Assembly: GCF_002356115.1 (NCBI RefSeq)
Contig: NZ_AP014836.1
Location: forward strand, 868,001 to 932,000
Length of the DNA: 64,000 bases
Direction of reading: 5' to 3'
Source of the DNA: Candidatus Nitrosoglobus terrae
Lineage (GTDB): Bacteria; Pseudomonadota; Gammaproteobacteria; Nitrosococcales; Nitrosococcaceae
Position numbers and translations under genes: made by a program. This document shows, in pieces, positions 26,926 through 35,725 of the stretch (its first letter is position 1; each line of letters starts with the position of its first letter). The notes beneath the pieces are model-generated. The model did not search any database and was not told where the DNA came from. It saw nothing but the letters and a program-made list of their open reading frames with translations.

Positions 26926-28626
26926 TTGCTGGCAGAAAAACCAAAGCCGTTTATAAAATGGGTCGGCGGAAAAAGACAGCTACTTAAGCAATTTCGAGAT
27001 CTTAAATTATACCCACCAGAAGGGTTTAATCCCCTCACAAATACTTACTTTGAGCCGTTTGTGGGCGGCGGCGCTGTTTTTTTTGATTTGCTCCCGCAAA
27101 AGGCAGCATTATCCGATCTCAACCAAGAATTGGTCATCACTTACAACGTGATAAAAAATGAGGTGGATGGGCTGATTAAATCCCTCAAAAAACATCCCTA
27201 CCACAAGGAATATTATTTAAACATTCGCGCAAAGAAAGTTGAGGATTTATCTCATATTGAGATTGCTTCGCGCTTCATTTATCTCAATCGCACCGGTTTT
27301 AACGGTCTGTATCGCGTCAATAAGCGTGGCGAATTTAATGTGCCTTTGGGTCGTTACACTCATCCTCTCATTTGTGATGAAGAAAACCTACACTGTGTTT
27401 CTAAAGTGCTACAAAATACTACAATAAAATGCCAAGACTACAAAGAAGTATTAAAGCAAGCAAAGAAGGGAGATTTTATCTACTTCGATCCCCCCTATTT
27501 TCCTATGAGCAAAACGGCCTCGTTCACTGCCTATACCGCGGCGGGCTTTTTAGAAAAAGAACAGCTAGCACTACGAGATACTTTCGTAGCGTTATCCAAA
27601 AGAGGCTGTTTTGTCATGTTATCCAACTCAGATACGCCTTTTATCAATGAAATATATTCAGGTATTCAAGGCGTAAAAATTAATCAAATGATGGCCGCTC
27701 GGGCAATCAATTCAAATGCCGCTAGGCGGGGAAAGATAACAGAGCTGTTAATAACCAACTACCAGATGCTAAAGAAAGATTTCAACTATTTAGTTTCAAC
27801 ATTTAAAAGCTCAATCAAAACTTGGGATTACTTTGTAAATTGGAGCAAGGTATTTTCTAACAGCTCCGAATTGGAAATAGTATTAAACAAATTGAACTAC
27901 CTACTTGGAAAAGAAAACCTCAAAGAGGAATTTACTAAGCTTTACAACACTAATCCCGACATCGTTGGAGCATTGCCCGTATTGTTAGCGGTGCGCGAGA
28001 ACACGCTTGAAGTTTTTGATAAAGAAACCAAAAATTCAGAATTTTTTGATTTTTCTGGCCAAGAAAAAGGGGCAGAAAAGTATTTTGAGTTTTTAGATAA
28101 ATCGGGTCTTGTGCGGCTGTTCCAAAAGGGCGGAATTAAAAATCTCGTTGATTATGTTTTGGGTGTTGAGGTTGGGCTAGATAGTAATGGTCGGAAAAAT
28201 CGCGGCGGTTCATTGATGGAAAAAACTGTGGGGGTATTTCTCGCTGATTTTTGTAAACAAAACAGCTTTGAATATCTACCACAGGCACGGGCAAGTACAA
28301 TCAAAGCAAAGTGGAGCTTTGATGTCAAAGTAGATAAATCAGAAAGAAGTTTTGACTTTGCTATTTATAACCCAAAGACCAATAAGCTAAAATTATTTGA
28401 AGCCAACTTTTATAATGGCGGTGGCTCAAAACTAAAAACGGTGTGCGGAGAATTCAGAAGTCTTTACGATGAGCTTAGAGCACAAAACATAGATTTTATT
28501 TGGATTACCGACGGACTAGGTTGGCGTACGGCAAAACGCCCGCTTGAGGAAACCTATAACCATAACGAATATATTTTTAATCTCAAGATGCTAGAAACAG
28601 GAATTTTAAGTGAGCTGGTATGGTAG
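26926..28626 (+). CDS. Fused Dam-type adenine methyltransferase and DpnII-type restriction endonuclease (GATC)
   Basis: One 566-residue polypeptide carrying both halves of a type II restriction-modification system. Residues 1-283 are a D12-class N6-adenine methyltransferase: FIKWVGGKRQLL at 9-20 and FEPFVGGGAVFFDL at 42-55 bind S-adenosylmethionine, and DPPY at 188-191 is catalytic motif IV. Residues about 285-566 match the DpnII/MboI-type endonuclease: GVEVGLDSNGRKNRGG (413-428), FDF with Asp477, FEANFYNGGGSKL (491-503) with Glu492, and ITDGLGW near 527-533. The expected target is GATC. The start is TTG with TAGGG upstream; an in-frame TAG lies just before. There is no separate methylase, endonuclease or controller gene nearby. 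Both domains look intact. Target and activity are inferred from family. Confidence 0.85.
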   Translation: MLAEKPKPFIKWVGGKRQLLKQFRDLKLYPPEGFNPLTNTYFEPFVGGGAVFFDLLPQKAALSDLNQELVITYNVIKNEVDGLIKSLKKHPYHKEYYLNIRAKKVEDLSHIEIASRFIYLNRTGFNGLYRVNKRGEFNVPLGRYTHPLICDEENLHCVSKVLQNTTIKCQDYKEVLKQAKKGDFIYFDPPYFPMSKTASFTAYTAAGFLEKEQLALRDTFVALSKRGCFVMLSNSDTPFINEIYSGIQGVKINQMMAARAINSNAARRGKITELLITNYQMLKKDFNYLVSTFKSSIKTWDYFVNWSKVFSNSSELEIVLNKLNYLLGKENLKEEFTKLYNTNPDIVGALPVLLAVRENTLEVFDKETKNSEFFDFSGQEKGAEKYFEFLDKSGLVRLFQKGGIKNLVDYVLGVEVGLDSNGRKNRGGSLMEKTVGVFLADFCKQNSFEYLPQARASTIKAKWSFDVKVDKSERSFDFAIYNPKTNKLKLFEANFYNGGGSKLKTVCGEFRSLYDELRAQNIDFIWITDGLGWRTAKRPLEETYNHNEYIFNLKMLETGILSELVW

Positions 28627-28694
28627 CAATCTCAAGAAACAAGGCTTTCAATTACTTGCCAGATGGCACCATGATGCGTAAACTTATGTAGGTT

Positions 28695-28768
28695 GCGGGT
28701 GTAGTTCAATGGTAGAACTTCAGCTTCCCAAGCTGATAGCGTGGGTTCGATTCCCATCACCCGCTCCA
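28695..28768 (+). tRNA. tRNA-Gly (anticodon CCC)
   Basis: 74 nucleotides; acceptor GCGGGTG / CACCCGC, discriminator T, encoded CCA. Anticodon loop TTCCCAA gives CCC. It lies 68 bases after the fused restriction-modification gene. Confidence 0.97.
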
Positions 28769-28955
28769 ATCATTTCAATCGGCACGCTATAGCCATACCT
28801 TAAGTATGGATTCACCTCTCAAATACACTTCTGAATTTTTAGCAAATAATACCTAACTTTGCTTGGATCGGGGTAAACCTATGTTCAAAAGACAATAGTT
28901 TTTTGTGTGTAGAGATGTGTTTTAATATCATATCAGTAATTTTGAGCTTAAAATC

Positions 28956-29687
28956 ATGGATAACAGAGGTGGGTATTTGGGGCTATTTATCAGCTTTATT
29001 GTGATCAGCCAGCTGATACTGGGATATCTCAATAGAGCCTATGGGGCTGTTAATAATTTCGATGAAACACTACAGGATGAGTTAAAAGCGATAGCTACGA
29101 AGCATGATATCCTCATCAAGGGGCTAGATAAAACCCGTGAGATTTCAGCCCGCCCTTTAATACAAGGCTCTTTACAGGAACAGCTACAGGGTCTTTTAAT
29201 TAATTTTAATTACGTCTTTATTCATGCCGCTGATAGCGGTATTAAAGAAGTGCTTATTTTAAGTCAGAAAAAAGCTGCTCCTGAGATACCCGATCAGATC
29301 ATTTTAAATACTACCCGAAAGGGTAATCATCACCTTGTTCAAGTGGCGGTTCAAGGCCCTAATTATGCCAGCGTAGGGGTTTCCCTATTAGTGGATACGG
29401 GGGCCTCTCTAGTCGTTCTCCCTGCCTCTATAATTCCTAGGTTGGGGTTTTCTTCAGGTCAGCTGGAAAATCAGAAAATACAGACTGCCAATGGCTTACT
29501 TGATGCCAGTATCGGCCAGTTAAATTCCTTGAAAATTGGCGCTGCGATTATCTACGGTGTTAACGCAGCTTTTATCGCTGATAATTTATTAGGCGCTAAT
29601 GGACTGTTGGGTATGAATGTATTAGGACGGTATTTGGTCACCATTAATGATCAGCAAAACCTGATTACTCTAAGTAGGCAACGTTAA
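28956..29687 (+). CDS. Membrane-anchored retropepsin-like aspartic protease
   Basis: 243 residues. One N-terminal hydrophobic segment (about 8-28) should anchor it in the inner membrane with the rest periplasmic. Residues about 125-243 are a single-copy aspartic protease domain of the bacterial clan AA type (TIGR02281-like): LLVDTGASLVVLP holds the catalytic Asp-Thr-Gly, and GLLGMNVLGRYLVTID-like residues close the domain. The middle part is not recognised. The start is ATG. It is followed by the S9 peptidase gene, 52 bases on, which may be cotranscribed. Confidence 0.85.
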   Translation: MDNRGGYLGLFISFIVISQLILGYLNRAYGAVNNFDETLQDELKAIATKHDILIKGLDKTREISARPLIQGSLQEQLQGLLINFNYVFIHAADSGIKEVLILSQKKAAPEIPDQIILNTTRKGNHHLVQVAVQGPNYASVGVSLLVDTGASLVVLPASIIPRLGFSSGQLENQKIQTANGLLDASIGQLNSLKIGAAIIYGVNAAFIADNLLGANGLLGMNVLGRYLVTINDQQNLITLSRQR

Positions 29688-29739
29688 GGTTTGCCTAACG
29701 CTACAAATAACAGCTCTTATATAAGGATTGGGAGGCAAT

Positions 29740-31674
29740 ATGTCCGCGTCTTTAGAAAAACCTTATGGATCTTGGGAATCGCCTATTACGGCTGATCTAA
29801 CCGCATCAGCAACCGTTAGTTTAGGACAAATAGCCCTTAATGGAAAAATTATTTACTGGACGGAAACCCGCCCTCATGAAGGCGGTCGATGCGTAATTGT
29901 GTGCCAAACTGAGGACGGAAAAATAAAGGATATTAACCCCGCGCCTTATAGTGCTAAAAGCCGAGTCCATGAATATGGGGGCGGGGCTTTTTTAGCTACA
30001 GCAGATTCAGTGTTCTTTTCCAACTTTGAAGATCAAAGAATATACCGGCAAAAGTTAGAAGCCGATCCTAAGCCGATTACCCCAGAGGGCAATTATCGCT
30101 ATGCGGATGCGGTTTTTGATCAGCAGCGGAATCGGCTTATTTGTGTTCGGGAAGATCATAGCCAGAAAGGGGCAGAGGCTATCAATACCTTGGTCGCTAT
30201 CTCGCTGGAGGATCAGGGATCAATCTCAGTATTGGCTTCAGGAGCTGATTTTTATGCCTCACCTCGTCTTAGCCCTGATGGGAATGCTTTAGCTTGGTTG
30301 TCTTGGAATCACCCCAATATGCCTTGGGATGGTACAGAGCTTTGGCTAGCGCAGGTAGATAAAGCGGGTAATTTAGCGCAGGAGCAGTCCGTAGCCGGCT
30401 CAAGAGAGGAATCTATTTTTCAGCCAGAGTGGTCGCCAGGAGGGGTTTTATATTTTATCTCTGATCGAAATGGATGGTGGAATCTGTATCGGTGGTATCA
30501 AGGAAGTGTAGCGGCGGTTATACAGATGGAAGCTGAATTTGGTTTACCTCAATGGATTTTTGGCCAATCGACCTATGCTTTTACGGCAGCAGATCGAATT
30601 ATCTGTACTTACAGTAGTCATGGCATCAGCCATTTAGCGGTCATTGATCCGGCCAGTTGCAGCTTAAAAGAGATTAAAACCCCCTATATTGCTATGAGTG
30701 CTTTACGGGCTAATTCTGAGCAGGTGGTATTTATTGCTGCTTCACCAACAGAATTTTCGGCAATTGTGCAATTAGATCTGGCTACCGAAGGGTTAAAAGT
30801 ATTGCAGCGATCTAGCGAGATGACTCTTGATCCAGGTTATCTTTCCATTGCGCAAGCCCTTGAATTTCCAGTAGCCGATGGGGTGAGCGCCTATGGTTTC
30901 TTTTATCCGCCCAAGAATAAGGATTTCAGCGCCCCAGCAGAGGATGAACGACCCCCTTTATTGGTTATCAGTCACGGGGGGCCCACTGGGGCGGCTCATA
31001 ATGCCCTTGAGCTAAAAATTCAATATTGGACTAGCCGAGGTATAGCCGTGCTGGATGTGAATTATCGAGGCAGTTCTCATTATGGAAGAGCATACCGGCA
31101 GCAGCTAAAAGGACAATGGGGGATTGTCGATGTGGATGATTGTATCAGTGGTGCTTTGTATTTGGTGCAGCAAGGAGGCGCTGATCCTAAGCGTTTAGCT
31201 ATTCGAGGTAGCAGCGCGGGTGGTTTTACTACCCTTGCCGCGTTAACATTTCGGGGGGTATTTAAGGCGGGGGCTAGCTACTATGGCGTGAGTGATTTAG
31301 AAGCGTTAGCCAAGGAGACTCATAAATTTGAATCCCGTTACTTAGATTGGCTCATTGGCCCTTATCCAGCACAAGCGGATTTGTACATTGCCCGTTCACC
31401 TATCCACGCGGTGGATAAGCTTTCTTGTCCTACTATTTTCTTTCAAGGTTTAGAAGATAAGGTGGTTCCTCCTGATCAAGCCAAGGCGATGGTTAACGCC
31501 TTAAGAAAAAAGAAATTGCCCGTGGCTTGTATTTTCTTTGAAGATGAGCAGCATGGTTTTTGCAAAGCAGAAAATATCAGCCGAGCACTAACAGCTGAAC
31601 TTTATTTTTATGCCCAGGTGTTTGGTTTTAGCTTGGCTGATGAAGTTGAACCCATCGTAATTGAGAATCTTTAG
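29740..31674 (+). CDS. S9 family peptidase (prolyl oligopeptidase type)
   Basis: Serine peptidase of about 644 residues: an N-terminal beta-propeller of several blades, then an alpha/beta-hydrolase domain. The nucleophile Ser is in IRGSSAGGFTTL. The Asp lies in GLEDKVVPPDQ and the His in DEQHGFCK. I start at ATG 29740 because GGGAGG stands just before it; a TTG at 29728 would add four residues. No signal peptide, so cytoplasmic. Closest to acylaminoacyl-peptidase or dipeptidyl aminopeptidase types; substrate unknown. Confidence 0.92.
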   Translation: MSASLEKPYGSWESPITADLTASATVSLGQIALNGKIIYWTETRPHEGGRCVIVCQTEDGKIKDINPAPYSAKSRVHEYGGGAFLATADSVFFSNFEDQRIYRQKLEADPKPITPEGNYRYADAVFDQQRNRLICVREDHSQKGAEAINTLVAISLEDQGSISVLASGADFYASPRLSPDGNALAWLSWNHPNMPWDGTELWLAQVDKAGNLAQEQSVAGSREESIFQPEWSPGGVLYFISDRNGWWNLYRWYQGSVAAVIQMEAEFGLPQWIFGQSTYAFTAADRIICTYSSHGISHLAVIDPASCSLKEIKTPYIAMSALRANSEQVVFIAASPTEFSAIVQLDLATEGLKVLQRSSEMTLDPGYLSIAQALEFPVADGVSAYGFFYPPKNKDFSAPAEDERPPLLVISHGGPTGAAHNALELKIQYWTSRGIAVLDVNYRGSSHYGRAYRQQLKGQWGIVDVDDCISGALYLVQQGGADPKRLAIRGSSAGGFTTLAALTFRGVFKAGASYYGVSDLEALAKETHKFESRYLDWLIGPYPAQADLYIARSPIHAVDKLSCPTIFFQGLEDKVVPPDQAKAMVNALRKKKLPVACIFFEDEQHGFCKAENISRALTAELYFYAQVFGFSLADEVEPIVIENL

Positions 31675-31831
31675 GTTTGGCGAATACCTCTTATCACACC
31701 ACACTAGATAAGTAAGTCAGACCAGTAAAATATTCTGCTGTAGTTGAAGGTGCGCTGCGTAAAAAAGATGTGAGTTATTCTTATTTAAAGTTTATTCTTA
31801 AAGCTCGAACTATTTATAGCATGATTAAAAA

Positions 31832-32552
31832 ATGAGCGCTGATATTTTTCCCTAGCAATTGTTCACCTGGAAATATATTTAAATTCTGCGCCAAAATAAG
31901 CTCTTTTTCTAAGAAAATAGAAGATAGAGCCGCTAAATTAGCCAAAATATTATCACAGCAAGAAAATGGTAATTTGGTTGATGCTTTAACATTCTTTATT
32001 AGAGAAGTTATAAGAAATGTTTTTGAGCATAGTCGCTCAGAGGCTGTTGAGTATTGTGCTCAATACTGGCCATCTTATGATAGTGTGGAGATATTTATCT
32101 CTGATAACGGCATTGGTTTGAGAAAGTCTCTCTCAATGAACCCATACCTTAGAATAGAAAACCACTCAGACGCTATACGGTTATCCCTTACACCATCTAT
32201 ATCAAGTAAAAATTATAAGGGAATTAAGGTAGATAGAAATAATCCATGGCATAACTCAGGTTTTGGTCTTTATATGATTAGTCGAATTTGTAAATTAGGT
32301 GGTAGCTTTCTTATTTGTAGTGGTGATCATGCAATTATTTTAGACAAGCAAGGAAAACAGCATTTGAATACAGGGCATACTTTTTCAGGAACAATAGTAA
32401 GTATGATATTAGATACTAGCAGATTAGAAGCCTTATCTAAGATGCTAGCAAAATTTACACGCGATGGACATCGAATAGCCTCTGAAATTAAAAAAAACGG
32501 TGTATATACAGCATCCGCTGCTTCCCAAATGTTATATCGAGATTTTTCATGA
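31832..32552 (+). pseudogene. GHKL-type ATPase gene broken by a single-base frameshift
   Basis: The 3' part is an intact frame encoding a histidine-kinase-like ATPase domain: an N-box with Glu and Asn (REVIRNVFEHS), DNGIGL, and HNSGFGLYMIS. This frame is open back to 31836 but has no usual start codon before a TTG at 31974. An ATG at 31832 reads MSADIFP then stops at a TAG, and removing one base from the TTTTTCCC tract (31845-31852) would join it in frame: MSADIFPSNCSPGN and onward. So the gene looks complete apart from one inserted base. No ribosome site is clear at 31832. A sequencing error or programmed slippage are alternatives to a true pseudogene. Partner proteins are not visible; function unknown. 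Confidence 0.65.
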
Positions 32553-32585
32553 AGCTAAAACAAGCCTACTTTTAGAGGGGCTTCT

Positions 32586-33434
32586 TTACCTAGACTTATC
32601 ACAATGAGGTCCTTCACAGGCGGAAGATTCTATTTGCAGAGTGATATGCTGAATACCAAATTGTGTTTTCAGTAGTTCCATGAGTTGTCCTTGTAGTTGG
32701 GTAGCATTTTCATGCTCTGGCACGACAATATGGGCGGCTATGGCGGGTTGAGAGCTACTCAGCGCCCATATATGGAGATCATGCACAGAATCTACCCCAG
32801 GTGTTGCCGACAATGCTGCCCGAATTTCATGGGTATCTATCCCTTTAGGAGCACTTTCCATAAGCACATTGCCAGCCTCATGCATTAGTGCCCAGATGCG
32901 AGGTAGCATCCATAAGCCAATCAATATACTTAAGATCGAATCGATAATATTCCAGCCAGTAAACAGAATAAGAACAGTTCCTATCAGTACAGCCATTGAG
33001 CTGAATAGATCTCCCCAAGCTTCAAGATAAGCCCCCTTAATGCTTAGATTTTCCCTGCTACTAACCCTAAGTAGATACACTGCAATAATATTCACTATTA
33101 AACCTATTCCAGCGATCACTAAAATACTAGAGGCTGCTATTTCTGGTGGGTGTCTAAATCTATGAGCCGCCTCCCATAGAATATAACCGGCGACAGCAAA
33201 TAATATGATTCCGTTGATCATGGCTCCGATGGCCTCTACCCGTATATAACCAAAAGTACGCTTGGCATCAGGGGGACGACGACCCAAGCGCACGGCGATT
33301 AGGGCGATAATTAGCGTGGAAATATCACTAGCGATATGGGTGGCATCCGATAATAGGGCTAAGCTGTTAGTGAGGAATGCGCCAATAATTTCGGTGATTA
33401 AAAAACCTCCATTTAGCAGCAACACCCATTGCAA
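32586..33434 (-). CDS. czcD: CzcD-type cation diffusion facilitator
   Basis: Inner-membrane exporter of divalent metals such as zinc, cobalt or cadmium by proton antiport. 282 residues from TTG, with six hydrophobic helices. Metal-site residues are SDATHIASD in helix 2 and YLEAWGD in helix 5, where Glu replaces the commoner His. The C-terminal domain (SVHDLHIWALSSSQPAIAAHI) is the cytoplasmic metal-sensing part. The frame continues upstream without a stop to 33506 and encodes AKHHHGIDGLSHEK, a His-rich N-terminus usual for the family. AGGAG lies eight bases before an ATA at 33485-33483, so the real start may be there (see findings). It follows the glutamine cyclotransferase gene on the same strand. 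Confidence 0.88.
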   Translation of the reverse strand: MQWVLLLNGGFLITEIIGAFLTNSLALLSDATHIASDISTLIIALIAVRLGRRPPDAKRTFGYIRVEAIGAMINGIILFAVAGYILWEAAHRFRHPPEIAASSILVIAGIGLIVNIIAVYLLRVSSRENLSIKGAYLEAWGDLFSSMAVLIGTVLILFTGWNIIDSILSILIGLWMLPRIWALMHEAGNVLMESAPKGIDTHEIRAALSATPGVDSVHDLHIWALSSSQPAIAAHIVVPEHENATQLQGQLMELLKTQFGIQHITLQIESSACEGPHCDKSR

Positions 33435-33503
33435 CGATTTTTCGTGGCTAAGTCCATCAATGCCGTGATGATGTTTCGCGCTTATTTTAGCTACTCCTGG
33501 TGG

Positions 33504-34358
33504 TTACATAGTGAGTTTGATTTCAAACAAGCTCGGCCAATATTTTCCAGTCACAAATAACCGATCTTGCTGTTCATCATAAGCAATACCATTGAGCACA
33601 TCGGCAGCACGATTATAGCTCCCTTGGTTTAATAACCCAGCAAGGTTTATCCAGCCTAATATCTGCCCAGTTTCGGGTGAAATCCTAGCGATGTAATGGG
33701 TGAGCCAGACATTGGCATAGATTTCACCCTTCACATATTCTAGCTCATTCAGCTGAGTCACCAGAGTAGTACCGTCATGGATCGGTAACCGCTTGATCAA
33801 TTGGAAGCTTTTTGGGTCTAAGAAATAAAGAGTAGAGCTACCATCGCTCATAATAAGGTGCTGGCTATCATGGGTAATGCCCCAGCCTTCTGTGGGATAA
33901 AAGAATTCATGAAGCGGGCTAAAGGTGGTTTGATCATATACAAACCCTACTTTTTCCTGCCAAGTTAATTGGATCAATTTATCCTGCCAGAGGGTGAGTC
34001 CTTCGCCAAAATAGCGGCTGGGTAATGTATATTGCTGCAATACTATCCCAGTCTCTAGCGCTACCTTTCTTACAGTGGATTGGCCATATTGGCCGGTACT
34101 TTCATAGAGAAAACCTGCGTTAAAAATTAATCCTTGGGTAAAAGCCCTAGGGTCGTGGGGGTAGTGATGGATAATTTGATAGCCATAGATAGGTGCGCTG
34201 GAATTTACTGATATGGTTGCATGATATAAGCGAGGCAAAAAATCCTTCTGTACTAAAGCACCTAGCCCTTTAGCTTCTCCATATCCAAATACTAAAATAA
34301 TGCCTAAAATTATAGTGGGTAAAAGCAAAAAAATAGATTGTTTAACAATGGGAGTCAT
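33504..34358 (-). CDS. Glutamine cyclotransferase (plant-type glutaminyl-peptide cyclotransferase)
   Basis: 284 residues: an N-terminal membrane segment or signal (10-27), then a five-bladed-propeller domain typical of plant-type QC: HDPRAFTQGLIF, YESTGQYGQSTVR, EGLTLWQDKLIQLTW, EGWGITHD and LNELEYVKGEIYANVW. The enzyme makes N-terminal pyroglutamate, most likely outside the cytoplasm. The start is ATG. The czcD-like gene is immediately downstream (the frames abut), an unexplained pairing. Confidence 0.92.
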   Translation of the reverse strand: MTPIVKQSIFLLLPTIILGIILVFGYGEAKGLGALVQKDFLPRLYHATISVNSSAPIYGYQIIHHYPHDPRAFTQGLIFNAGFLYESTGQYGQSTVRKVALETGIVLQQYTLPSRYFGEGLTLWQDKLIQLTWQEKVGFVYDQTTFSPLHEFFYPTEGWGITHDSQHLIMSDGSSTLYFLDPKSFQLIKRLPIHDGTTLVTQLNELEYVKGEIYANVWLTHYIARISPETGQILGWINLAGLLNQGSYNRAADVLNGIAYDEQQDRLFVTGKYWPSLFEIKLTM

Positions 34359-34819
34359 ATGAAATTTTACTACTGTTATAACTATAACGTCTAAAAGGGC
34401 TTATTTACCTATGCAGCCTATTATAGTTATCGACTAACCTAATTGAATATATGATTTTAAACCCCTCCCTGAGTTAAAAATGATTAATCAGGAGGCTATT
34501 TGTTTGGCTAAAGTCAAGAGTTTATTTTAAATACTCACAAACTTATCCCGTGGGTGATGAATTGGATTTAATCCCTAGACGATAGGGTATTTATTTTTGC
34601 TATAGTTTATAACTATTTGATTTTATTTAATTTATTATAACTGTATATTTTATCACCAAATTGTTATGAAGCTTGTTGCTGCATGGCTTACAACCATTAA
34701 ATTTTGTGTTATCCACAGAGTTATCCACAATTTTTGTGGATAACTCCCTTAACCCTAGTATCCTCGCGCTGTATCCAGCTAAAGGTATTAAAATAAGCCT
34801 AGCGTTACGCTTTAAAAAC
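34359..34819. other. AT-rich intergenic region with DnaA boxes
   Basis: 461 bases, mostly AT-rich. It holds the promoter of the minus-strand QC gene, three perfect DnaA boxes (34709-34743), repeats of a TATAACTA-type motif, and a long imperfect hairpin at 34464-34495 (CCTCC-TGA-TTAA pairing TTAA-TCA-GGAGG). No short gene is seen. Confidence 0.7.
34709..34743. promoter_or_regulatory. Cluster of three perfect DnaA boxes
   Basis: TTATCCACA occurs at 34709-34717 and 34721-34729 on the plus strand, and as TGTGGATAA at 34735-34743 on the other. All match the DnaA-box consensus exactly within 35 bases. An AT-rich stretch (about 34590-34665) lies next to them. An origin, a DnaA-titration site or a DnaA-controlled promoter are all possible. 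Confidence 0.75.
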
Positions 34820-35620
34820 TTAGTGGGTAATGTTTAACCAAGAGATCCACTCATGAAACAGGGCTTTTTCTAGCGCTGCGGCCACTGATCGAGGCTGAAG
34901 GGTAGGCTGGAATACCCGCTCTCCCGCTAAAGTGAGGGCATGGCCTCCCGCCTCACTCAGTATTAAACTACCGGCGGCATAATCCCAGAGTTTTTGCCGG
35001 CCATGAAGATAAACATGGCCACGACCAGCGGCTATCCAACACCAATCTAAGGCCACGGATCCTAAACTGCGTTGAGAACTGTAAGGGGGATTTGTGGCTA
35101 AGCGGGCAGCTAGATCAGAAGGCAAGCGTTTAAGATCCACCAGTCCAATACCGCTTTGCAATGAAGAAATAGGGCGGTGCTGTCCTAGGGGTTTTCCATT
35201 AAGCTGTACCCCTTGGCCTTTTTGGGCGCTAAAACATTCGTTGCGTAGCGGATCATACACGATTCCTAATACTACTTGCTGCTTTAAAATCAAGGCCAAG
35301 GAAACGCTGAAACAAGGTATCCCAGCAGCAAAGTTACGGGTGCCATCTAGGGGATCTAGACACCAGACTCCTTGATCCGTATTTTCTAATAGCCGGTGTT
35401 GGGCTTCTTGTTCCATCTCCTCACTGAGAAACGCAAACTGAGGCCAATGGGTGGTAAGGGCTTGCTCGATCTGATTTTGCATCGCTAAATCCGCCTCGGT
35501 AAGTAGGCTGCCGTCTGCTTTCCATTGGCTTTTAACGGTAGCAAACCGAGGTAAGAGTTGCTCTTGAGCAATGCCCACAATCATCTGGCTGAGTTGTTCT
35601 AAATTAGGATACATAAGCAT
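34820..35620 (-). CDS. Inositol monophosphatase family protein
   Basis: 266 residues of the Li+-sensitive phosphatase family (SuhB, HisN, CysQ). Metal-site motifs: Glu in FLSEEMEQE, CLDPLDGTRNF near 87-97, and WDYAAGSLILSEAGG towards the end. The start is ATG CTT ATG, preceded by GGAG nine bases upstream, which decides for the first ATG. Substrate is not settled: inositol phosphate, histidinol phosphate or 3',5'-bisphosphate nucleotide are all possible. No partner gene nearby settles it. Confidence 0.88.
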   Translation of the reverse strand: MLMYPNLEQLSQMIVGIAQEQLLPRFATVKSQWKADGSLLTEADLAMQNQIEQALTTHWPQFAFLSEEMEQEAQHRLLENTDQGVWCLDPLDGTRNFAAGIPCFSVSLALILKQQVVLGIVYDPLRNECFSAQKGQGVQLNGKPLGQHRPISSLQSGIGLVDLKRLPSDLAARLATNPPYSSQRSLGSVALDWCWIAAGRGHVYLHGRQKLWDYAAGSLILSEAGGHALTLAGERVFQPTLQPRSVAAALEKALFHEWISWLNITH

Positions 35621-35725
35621 TGATTTACTCCTAGGATAGTTAAGAAAATAAGCCCTTTCTCATATTGTTGTCATTATGTATTCTACGAGGTAGCCTTTGA
35701 TTTAAAAGCTTTTAAAGGAGAGATT

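Noticed and set aside
32551-32590. Hairpin between the GHKL gene and czcD as a bidirectional terminator
   Set aside because: Only five to six base pairs with competing pairings; not convincing enough to list.
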